A stretch of DNA of 64,000 bases. Origin: Acholoe squamosa (lineage: Eukaryota; Annelida; Polychaeta; Phyllodocida; Polynoidae). The notes under the pieces were generated by a model that worked only from the letters and a program-made list of their open reading frames with translations, ran no database searches and was not told the DNA's origin. Below are positions 42,770-53,067 of this stretch, one piece after another. Both the position numbers and the translations under genes were made by a program. Each line of letters begins with the position of its first letter. Positions within the stretch are counted from its first letter, which is position 1. The stretch covers positions 38,786,002 to 38,850,001 of the forward strand of contig OX439046.1 in the NCBI GenBank assembly GCA_949317995.1, read 5' to 3'.

Positions 42770-43386
42770 CTGACGCAGGGATGAGGAACGGGCCATCACC
42801 TCCCTGTACATTTTGACATGGAAGGAAGACAGCTGAACCTGCATTTATCCTATATATCTTTTTCCCTGTCAAAACTATGATACTCTTTAAGCAGTTACTT
42901 GGTACAATGTTTCATATTTCCCATTTTATCTCTGTCTTTGTTTTCAGTTGTCTGGACAGCAGCGGGGGATATCTGGCCCATCCTCCTACCACAGCAGGAA
43001 AGGTCATTGAGTCCTGTGTGTCGCTACATAACTGCGCCAAGATGGCACGCAATTCCCTCCTGAAGGACAGTATGGAAAAGGACTCGTTCAAGCCGAGATT
43101 CCCACGCATCACCCAGCCAGACAATCTCTCCCGTAAGCCCCCGGCTAAGTTTGAGAACCTGCGGAAGGGTTCATCCAAGATAACTTCAATCCCTGCTAAA
43201 TAAGTTAAATGAAATTAATTTGACTTTATAGTGTAATTCTATTATGTAATATTAATACAATGAGATTGACAAGAAGGAAGACAGCTGAACCGTGTACAAC
43301 CTCCGTGTCAGGTGGAATGGCAATCGTTGCTCCCTGCATGGCTTGGACGTCTGTGTGTGTCTCCCCTTCACTGGTGTTCAGCTCCT
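42770..43386 (-). pseudogene. Harbinger second gene, exon disrupted by a templated insertion
   Basis: After AAAACAG the exon gives EELNTSEGETHTDVQAMQGA, then TIAIPPDTEVVHGSAVF. The frame resumes only beyond the inserted block (42839-43290) with LPCQNVQGGDGPFLIPASG before the GTATAGG donor at 42769. The insert is an unspliced copy of the last transposase intron and exon from 41003-41430. Without it the exon would be open. Confidence 0.65.
42821..43290. repeat. Inserted copy of the transposase 3' end, flanked by 18-bp direct repeats
   Basis: The block 42839-43272 is a near-identical copy of 41003-41430 (end of intron 4, exon 5 and 3' flank). It is flanked on both sides by GAAGGAAGACAGCTGAAC (42821-42838 and 43273-43290), with a one-base deletion near 43171 that shifts the copied exon. 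The copy keeps the intron, so it did not come from spliced mRNA. Confidence 0.85.
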
Positions 43387-43614
43387 CTGTTTTAAAGAGG
43401 AATGCATATTAATATACATAGTTCTTATTTATTTCAAGTAAATACAAAGATAAACTAAACTTAATTGAAACAGAAAACCAATGGGGAACCAAATTTGATA
43501 TACAAGGAATAAAATTCTATAGTTCAAAAGATGAATGACATATCAAGGGTACACAAAGGAATACAGGTGGAATTAATTTTAGTTGAAATATATATAGAAA
43601 TACAACATTTTTAC

Positions 43615-44799
43615 CTTGGCTGTCGGACACTTCCATGGCCGCTATCTCCTTTGCGTCCAAAAAAAAATAGGGACCACGTGCTGAACCTTCCGATGGGTCG
43701 TTGTGAGTTAGTTTAACTGTCATCTTATCAGGCAAACATTCTTCCTTGTCAGATTTAACTGATATATTGTCTTCCTGGACATTGGGGGAAACAGGTTTGT
43801 CTCCTACTGTGTCACCCTTATCTGCACATGGAGGTAGGTCAGCTTTTGGATTTTTCTCAGCGACGGGTGGTAGGCCAGGTTGGGGTATTTGATCACCATG
43901 TGGAGGTTCATCCTCTTGTGAAATTGTCTGATTGTCCGTCTTGGTATATGTTAAATTATCTTTAGTTGATTTTGCATTTAACTGAGTAGCACAGACATCT
44001 TAGTCATTTCTTTCCCAACTTTCTCTGCCTCTTTTTGGGCTGACAGTTGAAGGTTCCGGTTTTCCTGAATCTCCTGATTTAACTTCAAGTTTTGCAAATG
44101 TAACTGTTTCTGTGCATCTAAAGAACTTTTTTGATTTTCCAGCATGACCGATAGACTACTTGATAGCTTTGTGGCACTTTCAGTCATACCTAACAATCCA
44201 GTGGCCAAACAGTCTTGTCCTTTCTGCATTCTTTTGAATGCGGCATGTATTGCAGTACCAACAAGATTTATTCCTTCCACAAATTCAGACCGGTTATTTG
44301 ACATTGTCTCACTTGTAGCTTTAATGAGGGCTATCTGCTGATGTTCGAACGTTACTGCAGTATTTCTTGTCTCCTCCAGTTTCTCATACAGGTCGTTGGT
44401 CATTGCCTGTATGGCTTCCAGGCACTGACGCCTACATTTTTCTGCTTGTTCACAAGTTCGAGCCATGTGGGAAGACATTTTTTCAGCTATTTTCCGTATG
44501 CCCCCTACGTAGCTGGTCTGGGTATCTTTGATTTTAGTGGAAGTGGTGTCCATATGCTCATTTATCCTCTGACTGATGTCTTTTAAACCATAAACATAAT
44601 CGCTCTGGAACTTAGCTATTTCTTTCATGATCTTATCCTCTTCCCTTGGTTTAGAATATAGTTCTTTCTTCTTGGAGGCAGAAGCCCTCTGGATACGGGA
44701 TAAACCTGAGATGTTAACAACATTCATAGCGGAAGGAGAACTGAGAGGTGTACTGTTAGAAGGCTGATATGATTCAGTCTCTATTTCTTCTGACCCCAT
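43615..44799 (-). pseudogene. Harbinger second gene, coiled-coil segment
   Basis: The frame from 44799 (MGSEEIETESYQPSNSTPLS) continues for 273 codons of mostly helical protein: KFQSDYVYGLKDISQRINEH, ARTCEQAEKCRRQCLEAIQA and NLKLNQEIQENRNLQLSAQK. It ends MSVLLS with a stop at 43978. In the next frame the protein continues (KSTKDNLTYTKTDNQTISQE to GPYFFLDAKEIAAMEVSDSQ) and reaches a GTAAAAAT donor at 43614, so a frameshift near 43980 is likely. The charged heptads suggest a coiled coil for dimerisation. Confidence 0.55.
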
Positions 44800-44816
44800 T
44801 ATTTCTGCAAAGCATT

Positions 44817-45551
44817 AGTCTTCCTCCTTGAGCAACTTGGAGAAGGAGGGGGCATGTCGGGGCTTTTTATGGGGTTGCTCTTGTATACCTTCGTCATCTG
44901 CAGTCCTTTTTTTTATTTTGGGGAATGTGGGAGGTCATGCTGCGAATGGGCGATATATTTCTGGAAGATTGTTGAGGTATATTGTTGACCTGACTTCTGC
45001 TAGAAGTAGCCTGCACCTGACTGGTAGAGGCTTGGGGTTGGGACGTATGTGACTGACTAGCTTGGGGTTTAGACATATGTGCCCGACTTGAACCGGTTTG
45101 GGGTTGAGACTTAGGTTGCATTTGAGAGGTATATGCTTTGGTCCTGCATTCAGCAGGTTGAGCTGTTCCTACTTTGGATGTTGCTTGAGAAGCATTTTCC
45201 TCTGATGTCAAAGTTTTCAAAGCCCTCCTTAGCATGGAAATCTTTTCTGTGCGTCGAGGGTCTGAGTCCAAAATAAGTGATGCAGCAGCCCTCTTTTGTG
45301 GATCAGCATCATTAATAAGGTTGTTAACTCCTTTGCAGATGTTTAACATGTCAGTCCGTGTTATGCGGGTTCAAGAGGTACCTCTTTCTGTAGGTCTTCG
45401 ACTGTCACAGGATTGTTGTCGTCCTCAGGTATATCCTGCTCTAATAGGGGTTTGTGGTAATCGTCCTCAGGTACCTGATCTGGATCTTCCTCGTACAGTT
45501 TTCTTTCGTCCTGGGAGCCTGGTGGCGGGTGTGAAGAGCTCTCGTCATCCC
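44817..45551 (-). pseudogene. Harbinger second gene, acidic and Q/S-rich segment
   Basis: Starts after TTTTTCAG with GDDESSSHPPPGSQDERKLY and an acidic region (EEDPDQVPEDDYHKPLLEQD). After a frameshift near 45360 it gives DMLNICKGVNNLINDADPQK and RRTEKISMLRRALKTLTSEE, a helical segment. A low-complexity Q, S and T-rich stretch follows (ASQSHTSQPQASTSQVQATS). A second frameshift at an A-run near 44910 leads to KKPRHAPSFSKLLKEED and a stop. No named domain. Confidence 0.55.
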
Positions 45552-45741
45552 CTGAAAAATTTGAATAGATCACAACATGCGAGAACAGTCGCTGAAAAGA
45601 TTTGTATTAACTTTATGGAAGGACACCTAGATATATAAACTTACTAGTAGGTATATGTTCACAATATCTATATGTTAAGGTATACATTTCAATTTCTGTA
45701 TGAAATTTCTTGAAAAATAAAGTCATAGTGGTCCACATATG

Positions 45742-45744
<3 letters not shown>

Positions 45745-45791
<47 letters not shown>

Positions 45792-45797
45792 TATATG
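45745..45797. repeat. (TA)n microsatellite
   Basis: A TA run with small interruptions, in an intron of the second Harbinger gene. Confidence 0.95.
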
Positions 45798-45818
45798 GAA
45801 AAATGGAAATGTATATAC

Positions 45819-46164
45819 CTTCCTCGAGTAGATCCCCCTCCCTTACTGCAGCCATAGCTGAACTGGGCATTGGGATGTCAGCATAATTTGGTTTGCAAAG
45901 CATGAACATAAGCAGGGTGTGGTACTACTGCATACGTTATAGGTGAGTACAGTATAGTGATGGGTAATAGATGTCGCATATATGGTATTATGTGCAATAT
46001 AGTTGAAATAAAGAAAGATATTATGTATAGACGGAAATTCAGTTCTCACCTAGCACAACATCTTGGCCTGCATAGTCACATGCCTGCTGCTCCAAAGAGG
46101 TCAGATAATCCTCATCATCAAGCTGACCACTCCCACTTTTATACTTAGAGTCTATCACCTGTCT
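45819..46164 (-). pseudogene. Harbinger second gene, two small exons
   Basis: Exon at 46050-46164 (acceptor TTTTATTAG) encodes RQVIDSKYKSGSGQLDDEDY and LTSLEQQACDYAGQDVVLG before a GTGAGAAC donor. A second small exon at about 45819-45862 encodes SAMAAVREGDLLEEG before GTATATAC; its acceptor is less sure. The intron between holds the TA run. Confidence 0.5.
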
Positions 46165-46337
46165 CTAATAAAAAAAATGGGAAAGGTACACATAATAGAC
46201 AATACATCTCTCTGAAGAGTTTTCCGAAATATTATTCTTTAAATAACATAATTCATTATTTTCAGAGATACTAAAAAATCACAGATATATAGAGCATAAT
46301 GATACAGTAGAATCTAAAAGGGACAGGGTATTCCTAC

Positions 46338-46426
46338 CTTTTTCTTAACCTTTTAAACAACATACCCAAGCTTGTCCTGACACTGCTCACGTGTCCTATG
46401 CCTTCCTCCATTAGAATTAACATAGT
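46338..46426 (-). pseudogene. Harbinger second gene, end of the Myb/SANT-like domain
   Basis: After ATATTTCAG it encodes DYVNSNGGRHRTREQCQDKL, then GYVV, a TAA and KVKKK. The RT-x-QC-x-K pattern is the third helix of Myb/SANT-like domains in Harbinger second proteins. It completes the domain begun in the exon above. The TAA marks decay. Confidence 0.7.
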
Positions 46427-46622
46427 CTGAAATATAGGAACGTGAACTTACATGTCAAAGATATCACCTTTACGTCAACAGATTTGTTATATTGTACTAA
46501 AAAAGGAAAGGCAAATTATGTATTCTACCAAGGTCAGACAAAAGGCCTTGACGACATGCATATTAGACTGACATAAGAGGAATATATTAAAAGAAACAAA
46601 TTTTAAAGGAATATAACCTCAC

Positions 46623-47288
46623 CTCGTAGTTCCTCCCACGCCATTTTCTTTAGCTCCTTTCCGTCAGAGCTATGTTTGAAGTGCCCTTTAAGTACTGGCT
46701 TCAGATGGTTAGCACCCTTCAACAAGGAATCAAGCTCATCTTCCCTCCAGTGTTCTCCTTTCTTAGGGGTAGGGACCCCCCCTTTTGTGGCACCTTCAGG
46801 CATGGAACCGCTACCAGAAGCTGCAGGAAGACCTACTCCAGGAGACCTACCACGCCCCCTTCGATTACTTTGGTTCAGAGATGATCTACCACGTCCTGAT
46901 ATGTCAGGAGAAGGTGACCCACGTTCCCTCCCCCAGCCAGAAGTAGTGGATCCTCTAGCCCTGCCTCGTGATTTTTTGTTACCTCTACCTCTAGAAACAG
47001 GATTCAGGGACAGGAAAATATGTGGGGTCTTGGTGTTCAGAGCCTTTTTTTCCGTTGACTGTAGGAGCTGGGTTTGGAACCAGAAAATGATGGATGGGAT
47101 GAGCATGGAGGCTTTCCCTTTTGCCTCTTCATGAGATTCTGCCGCTTCAGCAAGCTGCACATGTATGCTATTGCTTGTTCTCCAGCATTGCCCTGGTAGT
47201 TCTCGGGTCGCTCTTCATCATCATTGAACTCGTCATGCTCATCCATAGTTTCTACTCCCTCATCTTTGTCCTCATCTTTGTCAGATTC
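46623..47288 (-). pseudogene. Harbinger second gene, exon with the start of the Myb/SANT-like domain
   Basis: Begins after CTTTTCCAG with an acidic region (ESDKDEDKDEGVETMDEHDE), then YQGNAGEQAIAYMCSLLKRQ. A frameshift in a T-run near 47046 leads to RGRGNKKSRGRARGSTTSGW, an RG-rich basic stretch. Near the end HWREDELDSLLKGANHLKPV, then KKMAWEELRGE starts a trihelix or Myb/SANT-like fold. In Harbinger elements this second protein binds the transposon ends and brings the transposase into the nucleus. Confidence 0.75.
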
Positions 47289-47483
47289 CTGGAAAAGAAA
47301 AAAGAAATAAAGTTTAATAGACATCTTATTATAGAGTATAAGGCAATATAGTCTGAGAGCTAAAGAACTATTTTTTATTCTACGTTATATGGATACTTTA
47401 AAAAAAAAAAGAGGAATAGGTTTACAAAAAAAAAAAATAGTGTATTTCAATACCATTTGACAGGTTCTGTAAAACCCCAAAAA

Positions 47484-48112
47484 TGATCCTGGGTGAAAAA
47501 TGACCCAGGGTGAAAAATGACCCTGCTCTGTCTGCTATGGAAAAAGCAATTTTAATTTGCTTTTTGGGGCCATTTTTCTTTATCTATCCATCATAAAACC
47601 ATCATATATGAAAAGAGGAGGATTGATAATGGTAGTCTAGAATACCAAACTACTTTTTAGCCATCTTATTTTGCATTCTGTTTTAATTATTGCAGTGGGT
47701 ATGAGGGAAAATAGCTCTCTGGGCTCACAATAATGCAAATGATAAGTTTGTATCACATTTGAGATTGATCAATCATACATCACTAGAAAGACCAATATGT
47801 ATCCTAGTTAAGTCTAAAATAACTTTTGGATATGAACTATAGCAGTTGAGAAAACACAATTTGAAATTTAATCTGCTGCCCATTCATAACTGAAAGTCAG
47901 TATAGGGGGGAGGCCACTTATCTAGGTCAACTGATAAGGCAGAGAGGGGGGGAAGGGGAGGGGTGGGGGAGAGGGTCATAAATGACTCTGGGTCAAAAAT
48001 GACCCAGGGTCAAAAATGACTCTGGGGTGAAAATTCTTCAAGTAGGGTAAGTGGGGGGATGGTGGGGGGCAGGGTCAAAAATGACTCCGGGTCAAAAATC
48101 ACCCAGGGTCAT
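47484..48112. repeat. Scattered GGGTCA-AAAA-TGACCC inverted words
   Basis: Blocks at 47484-47530, 47965-48035 and 48068-48112 contain repeats of the form GGGTCAAAAATGACCC, with variants GGGTGAAAAATGACCC and GGGTCATAAATGAC. Each is a 6-bp inverted pair around four A residues. A further copy lies near 51304. They sit in an intron of the second Harbinger gene. Confidence 0.8.
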
Positions 48113-48186
48113 TTCTATACTTTAGCTTAGACCTGTTTGAGGAAAGAGAGAAAAAATGTATTCAGGCAGTAATTATTGACTCATAC

Positions 48187-48282
48187 CTCTAAATCAGGGT
48201 CACTTTCTTGACCCGAAAGCCTTCTGTTTTCTCAGAGGAGGGCTTTAAGATTCGTTACATCCTCGATCAACTCTTTGAAATT
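48187..48282 (-). pseudogene. Harbinger second gene, exon 2
   Basis: After AATTTTCAG it encodes NFKELIEDVTNLKALL, a TGA, then ENRRLSGQESDPDLE before a GTATGAG donor. A helical segment in a frame consistent with the neighbouring exons. The TGA indicates decay. Confidence 0.55.
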
Positions 48283-49005
48283 CTGAAAATTTGAATAAAA
48301 TGAAACGATTAACAAAAAAAAGGCTCTACATAAAGCCAATGGAACTTACATTGTAGTTTAACGTCCACCGCCCATATGCCTTTAAAGGGACCGCATTAGA
48401 AACTTTCATTATTCTTTGTAAAAAAAAATTTGAAGAAATTCTCAAAATTAATTTGGACATCACAGGAATCACCAAAGGGGGGCATATTTGGAATCAAATA
48501 AAAGCTTACGGTGCAAGAAATGGTAAAAACATGGCGACATCTACAACCTAGAAAATCCCAGGCACTGGTAGATACATAAAGAATAATGAATCATGAAAAA
48601 AGCCTCATCGATTATCAAAATGGCTGGACGGTAAAATGTAACCTGACATCCCATGGCCTAAAGCAGTTCCTGATGGACATTGCTGCCCTTCATGCACCAA
48701 AGAATACTTGGTAAGTTAGATGAGAGTAATTGTCTATTTACCCTGGGGAGTGGAAAGGGGGGTCTAATTCTATGTACAGGGAGATCCCTTTTTCATTTTC
48801 TAGGAAGGATTAAGTCACGACGTCAACCACAGAAGGGGGAAGCCGTCTGCTTGAACCAAAAACACACTTCGACAAGGAGGGAGCGTCGACTGGGGACCGA
48901 AGTTTTGAATGAAAAACGTGAAGACACGCCTTGTTTTTGACATCATAAAGACCACAAAGAAATGAGGTATCATACAAGAAAAAGAGAGGACTTTAAGAAT
49001 CTCAC

Positions 49006-49029
49006 CTTAGTGGGCTTTTTCTTCCCCAT
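49006..49029 (-). pseudogene. Harbinger second gene, likely first exon
   Basis: Eight codons, MGKKKPTK, followed by a GTGAGATT donor. It lies 0.35 kb inside the right terminal repeat, where the promoter of this gene is expected. Tiny, so tentative. Confidence 0.45.
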
Positions 49030-49374
49030 TTTCGTCTTGTTTGTTGGTGGTTTCATGAATGATAAAGGAGAAAGCAGAAGTTGTCTTATGACGTCATATG
49101 GGGGATACCGGAAAGGGGTTCCCTCGTTCTCCTAAGTTGAACGCAGCTTTTACGAAAAAAAAAGCTTCGCGGAGCAAACATACGGAGGGTCCGCATGTGT
49201 ATATGGACTGTCCGTATGTTAAAATAAAAGGCAGCATTTAGAGATAAAAGTCTGTATCCTGTGTCTCACATACGGACAGGACATGGGGACCTTTGAGAAA
49301 CAGTTTTCCACATAAACATTTTTTTTCCCACATGAGGTCCGCATGTGAAGGCCGTATATGTATAATTCAATACC

Positions 49375-49397
49375 TATGAGGTGAAACATCCTCCTGG
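49375..49397 (-). repeat. Harbinger right terminal inverted repeat
   Basis: TATGAGGTGAAACATCCTCC, the exact reverse complement of GGAGGATGTTTCACCTCATA at 12532-12551. Subterminal words GTCCGTATGT and GTCCGCATGT lie just inside (49165-49350). Confidence 0.85.
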
Positions 49398-49505
49398 GCA
49401 GAAAGTGGAAAAACTTGTCAAAGAAGTACATTTCAGAGACAGGAATATGATAAAAAAGACATTATAGATAGATGCAAGAAGTCTTTCCCCATTGCACTGC
49501 ATTTA

Positions 49506-50390
49506 TTGTTGTACTTAAATATGAAAAATCTTACTATGGTAGCCTCCTCAAATTACATATCATGGTTTTGTCATCTTTCTGACTGGCTGCCTTGTTTGCC
49601 CTCACAGGTTCATTCTTTTATTTATACAAAAAGGACTGCCCCGACACGCCCTAAAGCTGTAGTAAAAAAATTCTGCATCATAAAAAATGCCAAGAAATGT
49701 CCAGTATCACCCATCTACAAATCCAAAGAATTTATCAGTGACACTGACAGCGGTGATGACGAGTCTACTAAAACCACAACCATATTTACCAACAAGGCAA
49801 TAAAAATTGATGACACTAAGACTGTCCAGGTACCGAGTACCACTGTGAATCCCGCTATAGAAGACACCAAATCTGACACCCCGCCACCCAAACTAGACAC
49901 CTCCTACTCACGCCTCTTGGAACAAGATCTCAATCTAAGTGATGAAGATTTTGACAAAAAACAATCCACCTCACCCGTCAACACTACAACTGATCTGACA
50001 AAACCTTCATCTAAGCTTGAGCTACCAGAAAAGTCTGTCTCAAAGCCCAAAGTCTATGACCCTATTCCCTCATCCCGCAAAACCTATCCCCCTTCAGACA
50101 ACAGCAAAACCAACCGCACCAACAGATCTGACCCTAAGCCTAGGGTAAGATCTGAGATTCGTAGACCTGCCTACACTAAGGCCTACATCCCAAGACCAAA
50201 GTCCAACAGACTGCCACCCACCGCCACCTGTGTGCCTACCCCCATCAGCCGCCCCGAGCGTATGGTGCCACTCTCTGACGTGCTCTATGGAGCATATCTA
50301 CTTATCTGGAATGTTAACGAAGGCGCTGGCAGAGAAGTGTATGAACTCCCACAAAGAAGAAACCTCTTTCACCGCAAAGCGAGACATTAA
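49506..50390 (+). CDS. Unrecognised open frame, K/S/T/P-rich (294 codons)
   Basis: Outside the Harbinger element, in the transporter intron but on the opposite strand. The first 35 residues are AT-rich and may not be translated; the coherent part starts near 49610 with FIYTKRTAPTRPKAVVKKFC, perhaps after a CCTCACAG acceptor at 49600-49607. Then ISDTDSGDDESTKTT, a hydrophilic S/T/K/P-rich stretch (LLEQDLNLSDEDFDKKQSTS) and a basic segment (RRPAYTKAYIPRPKSNRLPP). No catalytic motif. Proline, serine and charged bias suggests a disordered protein, perhaps the N-terminal part of a retroelement protein whose enzyme domain is gone. Sequence at 50713-50790 behind it resembles a retroelement 3' end. 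Confidence 0.4.
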   Translation: MLYLNMKNLTMVASSNYISWFCHLSDWLPCLPSQVHSFIYTKRTAPTRPKAVVKKFCIIKNAKKCPVSPIYKSKEFISDTDSGDDESTKTTTIFTNKAIKIDDTKTVQVPSTTVNPAIEDTKSDTPPPKLDTSYSRLLEQDLNLSDEDFDKKQSTSPVNTTTDLTKPSSKLELPEKSVSKPKVYDPIPSSRKTYPPSDNSKTNRTNRSDPKPRVRSEIRRPAYTKAYIPRPKSNRLPPTATCVPTPISRPERMVPLSDVLYGAYLLIWNVNEGAGREVYELPQRRNLFHRKARH

Positions 50391-50721
50391 ATATAGACTA
50401 TTATTCATGCATGCATGTCCATTTTTATTATACCGGTATTTTTAATATTATTCGTCATCCATGCCAACTCATTCAATATTCAGCTAGAAACACTGTCAGG
50501 AGCACCACTGTAGCATATAAGTCATTCCCCACCATGAATATGAACATCTTTTTTTGTTAGTAATAACAAATCCCACCAGGGGTCTCTGAAGGTTATTGTA
50601 AATCCATCCCATAATTATATCACATCCATGATTGTTCATTGTTACCATGGTTACTGCTACCTAACAACCCAGGAAGTGAAAACTGGATCCCATAATTAAT
50701 ATAAGCTCCAAAAAATCTGAC

Positions 50722-50777
50722 ATGGATATCCTGATGAAGGCTCACCACGGCCGAAACTGTTGATCACCATATACCAT
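50722..50777 (+). ncRNA. Weak hammerhead-ribozyme-like fold
   Basis: CTGATGA (50731-50737) and GAAAC (50753-50757) are the two conserved hammerhead core blocks, separated by a GGC/GCC stem. ATGGATAT (50722-50729) can pair with ATATACCAT (50769-50777) with one bulge, as stem I would. Against it, stem III is almost absent and the base triplet before the would-be cut is not a proper NUH. Minimal hammerheads with short stem III are known in Penelope-like retroelements. This could be a decayed one or chance. Confidence 0.25.
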
Positions 50778-51079
50778 CTACCACATACGCATTCAAGCTC
50801 ATCAACTTGCTGTATACTCCTATTGTAATAAAATTTACCAAGATCCAATTTAAGGGCTGAGTCTGGTTTTGTGTGATATGCAATTCTTAGTACTATTTAT
50901 ACAAAAAATATCTTGAAAAAAGGACACATAAGCCACAGTGGAATCCTGCCAACTATACATAAGACTTTCCTTTAAATATCATCTTATCCCTGTCTCCCAC
51001 ATCATCATTGAATACATTTTTACCCTTTTCCCTATCCTTAACTTTCCTAAACTGTACAGTTTTCCTGTGACATTAGCAG

Positions 51080-51950
51080 GAATTTCCGATTTTTAATTCT
51101 TCTTCCAATAGCTAACACTATCCCTCCTTCTTTCATTTTTGTCCTAATCTATGTGCAGAACAAAGTAGACATCTCATCTTTGTCCAATTCCCTATAGGAT
51201 GTCAGCTGAGAAGAGAGATGAAATGAGCAGAAAAATTAAATGAGCAGAAAGATGAAAGGAGCAGAAAGTTTATGAGGAAACAATTATGGCTATTACCATC
51301 CCCTATTTTCAAAAATGACCCTGTGGTTCTCCGCAGATGGATGAAAACCAAGGAAAATGCATGAAATTTCAAGTTCAAGCCCCCATAGAATTTTCAGTTT
51401 ACACATATAATTGTCCCCTACCTATGCACACAGTAGCTCTAACATGCTTTTAACAGGATCTAAGCCTAAAATTTTCAAAATGTGTTAAAATCTTTTCTCT
51501 ACGAGCCCTTGCTTTTGGTAATGTCCGCTGAGTAGAAAGATGACAAAGAGAGAAACCGAAGATATAATGATAAACAAGGGGAAAAACAGGATTTTTCTTC
51601 TTCTTTTTTTTCAAGAAGAAGGAGAATCAAAGTGCAAAGTACCTTGGAGAGTTAAATACTGGGTAGAAAATGTATTTTTCACCTTTTTAGGAGCCGAGCA
51701 GAAAGTTGATAAACTTTCTGCGTGGGCAGAAAGTTGAAATTTCATCTTTCTATGGGACTGGACCTGCATTGATCTGATGAGACACAGCCATATATATGTC
51801 ACTGACACTTGCTCTATAGGCTCAGGCCTGCAACAGCACAAAGGGGCATGAGTGTGATATACACATATATATGGCACTGACACCTCTCTATAGCGTACCG
51901 GTATAGGCTCAGGCCTGCAACGGTGCTCTATAGGTACAAAGGGGCATAAC
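51080..51950. repeat. Duplicated host intron pieces with fragments of the Kazal exon
   Basis: 51105-51280 repeats 12205-12350 directly. 51720-51780 repeats 12481-12530 in reverse. 51790-51855 repeats the 5' end of the Kazal exon and its acceptor (GACACTTGCTCTATAGGCTC). A third, shorter piece of the exon lies at 51875-51930. Only the first 45 bp of the exon are copied, and on the minus strand the frame then diverges, so these are not alternative exons. Confidence 0.8.
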
Positions 51951-52191
51951 TGTAAGTGGCAGTGGCACCTTATCTATAGGATCAGGACAGCATTTCCCAG
52001 TTAATTAACATAAAACTCCGTGCTTAATTCACAGTCTGGTGACCATTCCAGATTCTTACTGCTACAAAACTTTCTGTACCAAGGCCAGGTGCACTGTAGA
52101 GCTGGACCTAAACATTTTGTTAATCAATGCAAGACAAAACACTGACTTTTAGAGGAATCCACTTCTTAGGTGGAAAAGAGTTTTTACTGAC

Positions 52192-52390
52192 CTCTGTATG
52201 TAGGCGTCCGTTACTCCCACTATGTTGATGGAGTCACAACCTAGTGCAAAGAGTGTGGCCAGCAGGATGGTGGGTGCACAGTTAAGCAGCATGAGCAGCT
52301 TAACAGTGCCCGTCATGCTGGGTTTGAGTTTGTTCATCACCCCTCCCCCTGAGATGATGCCCAGGACAGCAGCAGGGATCAACACGCAAC
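52192..52390 (-). CDS. SLCO: OATP/SLCO transporter exon (TM9 and TM10 region)
   Basis: Encodes GCVLIPAAVLGIISGGGVMN, KLKPSMTGTVKLLMLLNCAP and TILLATLFALGCDSINIVGV. The GC-x2-IPAA-x-G-x3-GG start and K-LK match conserved OATP sequence in the second half of the protein, followed by a hydrophobic helix. Acceptor TTATACAG, donor GTCAGT. It is the last exon before the 40-kb intron, and the next exon in the message is the Kazal exon at 12147. The frame is intact. Confidence 0.9.
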
Positions 52391-53067
52391 CTGTATAACC
52401 ACACAACCAAAACAGGAAGTTATTTTAACACAGCCTAACATCGCAGCTGCCACTAATAGTTGAAGACATGGCTAGCACAGCATGCTGTGATAGAAAATTG
52501 GCTGTACCTACAACACTAGGCTGCAATATCTGGGAGCTGTGGTAGGGGAGAGCTGCAGATCCTCTACCACAGCCCTACTCAGAAAGCACAGTTGGCCCAC
52601 TGTTTCACCTTATTAGACAGAGGCCAATGGTACTCCAGGCTACCACAAACCCTATAGATGATCACTACAACACCCACTGTGCTAGCTGCTTTTACTGAAA
52701 CTGTAGTCAGGTTACAAAGGTATGTATTTTTATAAATGCCAGAACTGAGTCAGATATGCTACAGAGAAAGTCTTGAAAAATGAGATAATTCGCTCTGTCC
52801 ACTGAATAAAATTGGGTACCAATCCTGATACATTATAGCTATTCTCAGTGCTTATCTCCTTAGTGTCACATGAAGGAATGGCAGCCTACACACATCGTTA
52901 AAGTATCCTGGTACAAATCCTATTCTCCATATACTACTCACATAGGGTGAACCGATTTGCTTTTATTTGCCTTTGGTATCAAATAACTGTTGGTCCTCAG
53001 TGGTCTACTCATGTATACTCTGAGGCAGACATGTTGGTCAATATACTTTAGGCGACCATAGATTTAC

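Larger units (their letters stand above)
12529..49397 (+). mobile_element. PIF/Harbinger DNA transposon, split by nested insertions
   Basis: The ends are inverted copies of GGAGGATGTTTCACCTCATA (12532-12551 and 49375-49394), with the match continuing outward into CTTTCTGCC. Both subterminal regions carry GTATGT and CATATG words. Inside are the two genes expected of this superfamily: a spliced transposase on the plus strand (12902-41365) and a Myb/SANT-like protein on the minus strand (49029-42340), convergent. Without the 27-kb gypsy B complex the element is about 9.9 kb. It lies in one intron of the transporter gene. The transposase has two frameshifts and a stop, so this copy cannot be autonomous. 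The 3-bp target duplication was not resolved because the flanks are repetitive. Confidence 0.85.

Noticed and set aside
51611-51883. Minus-strand frame containing PEPIEQVSVTY as a second Kazal exon
   Set aside because: Only the first 45 bp of the exon are present. The cysteine-rich part is missing and the sequence then becomes an unrelated repeat.
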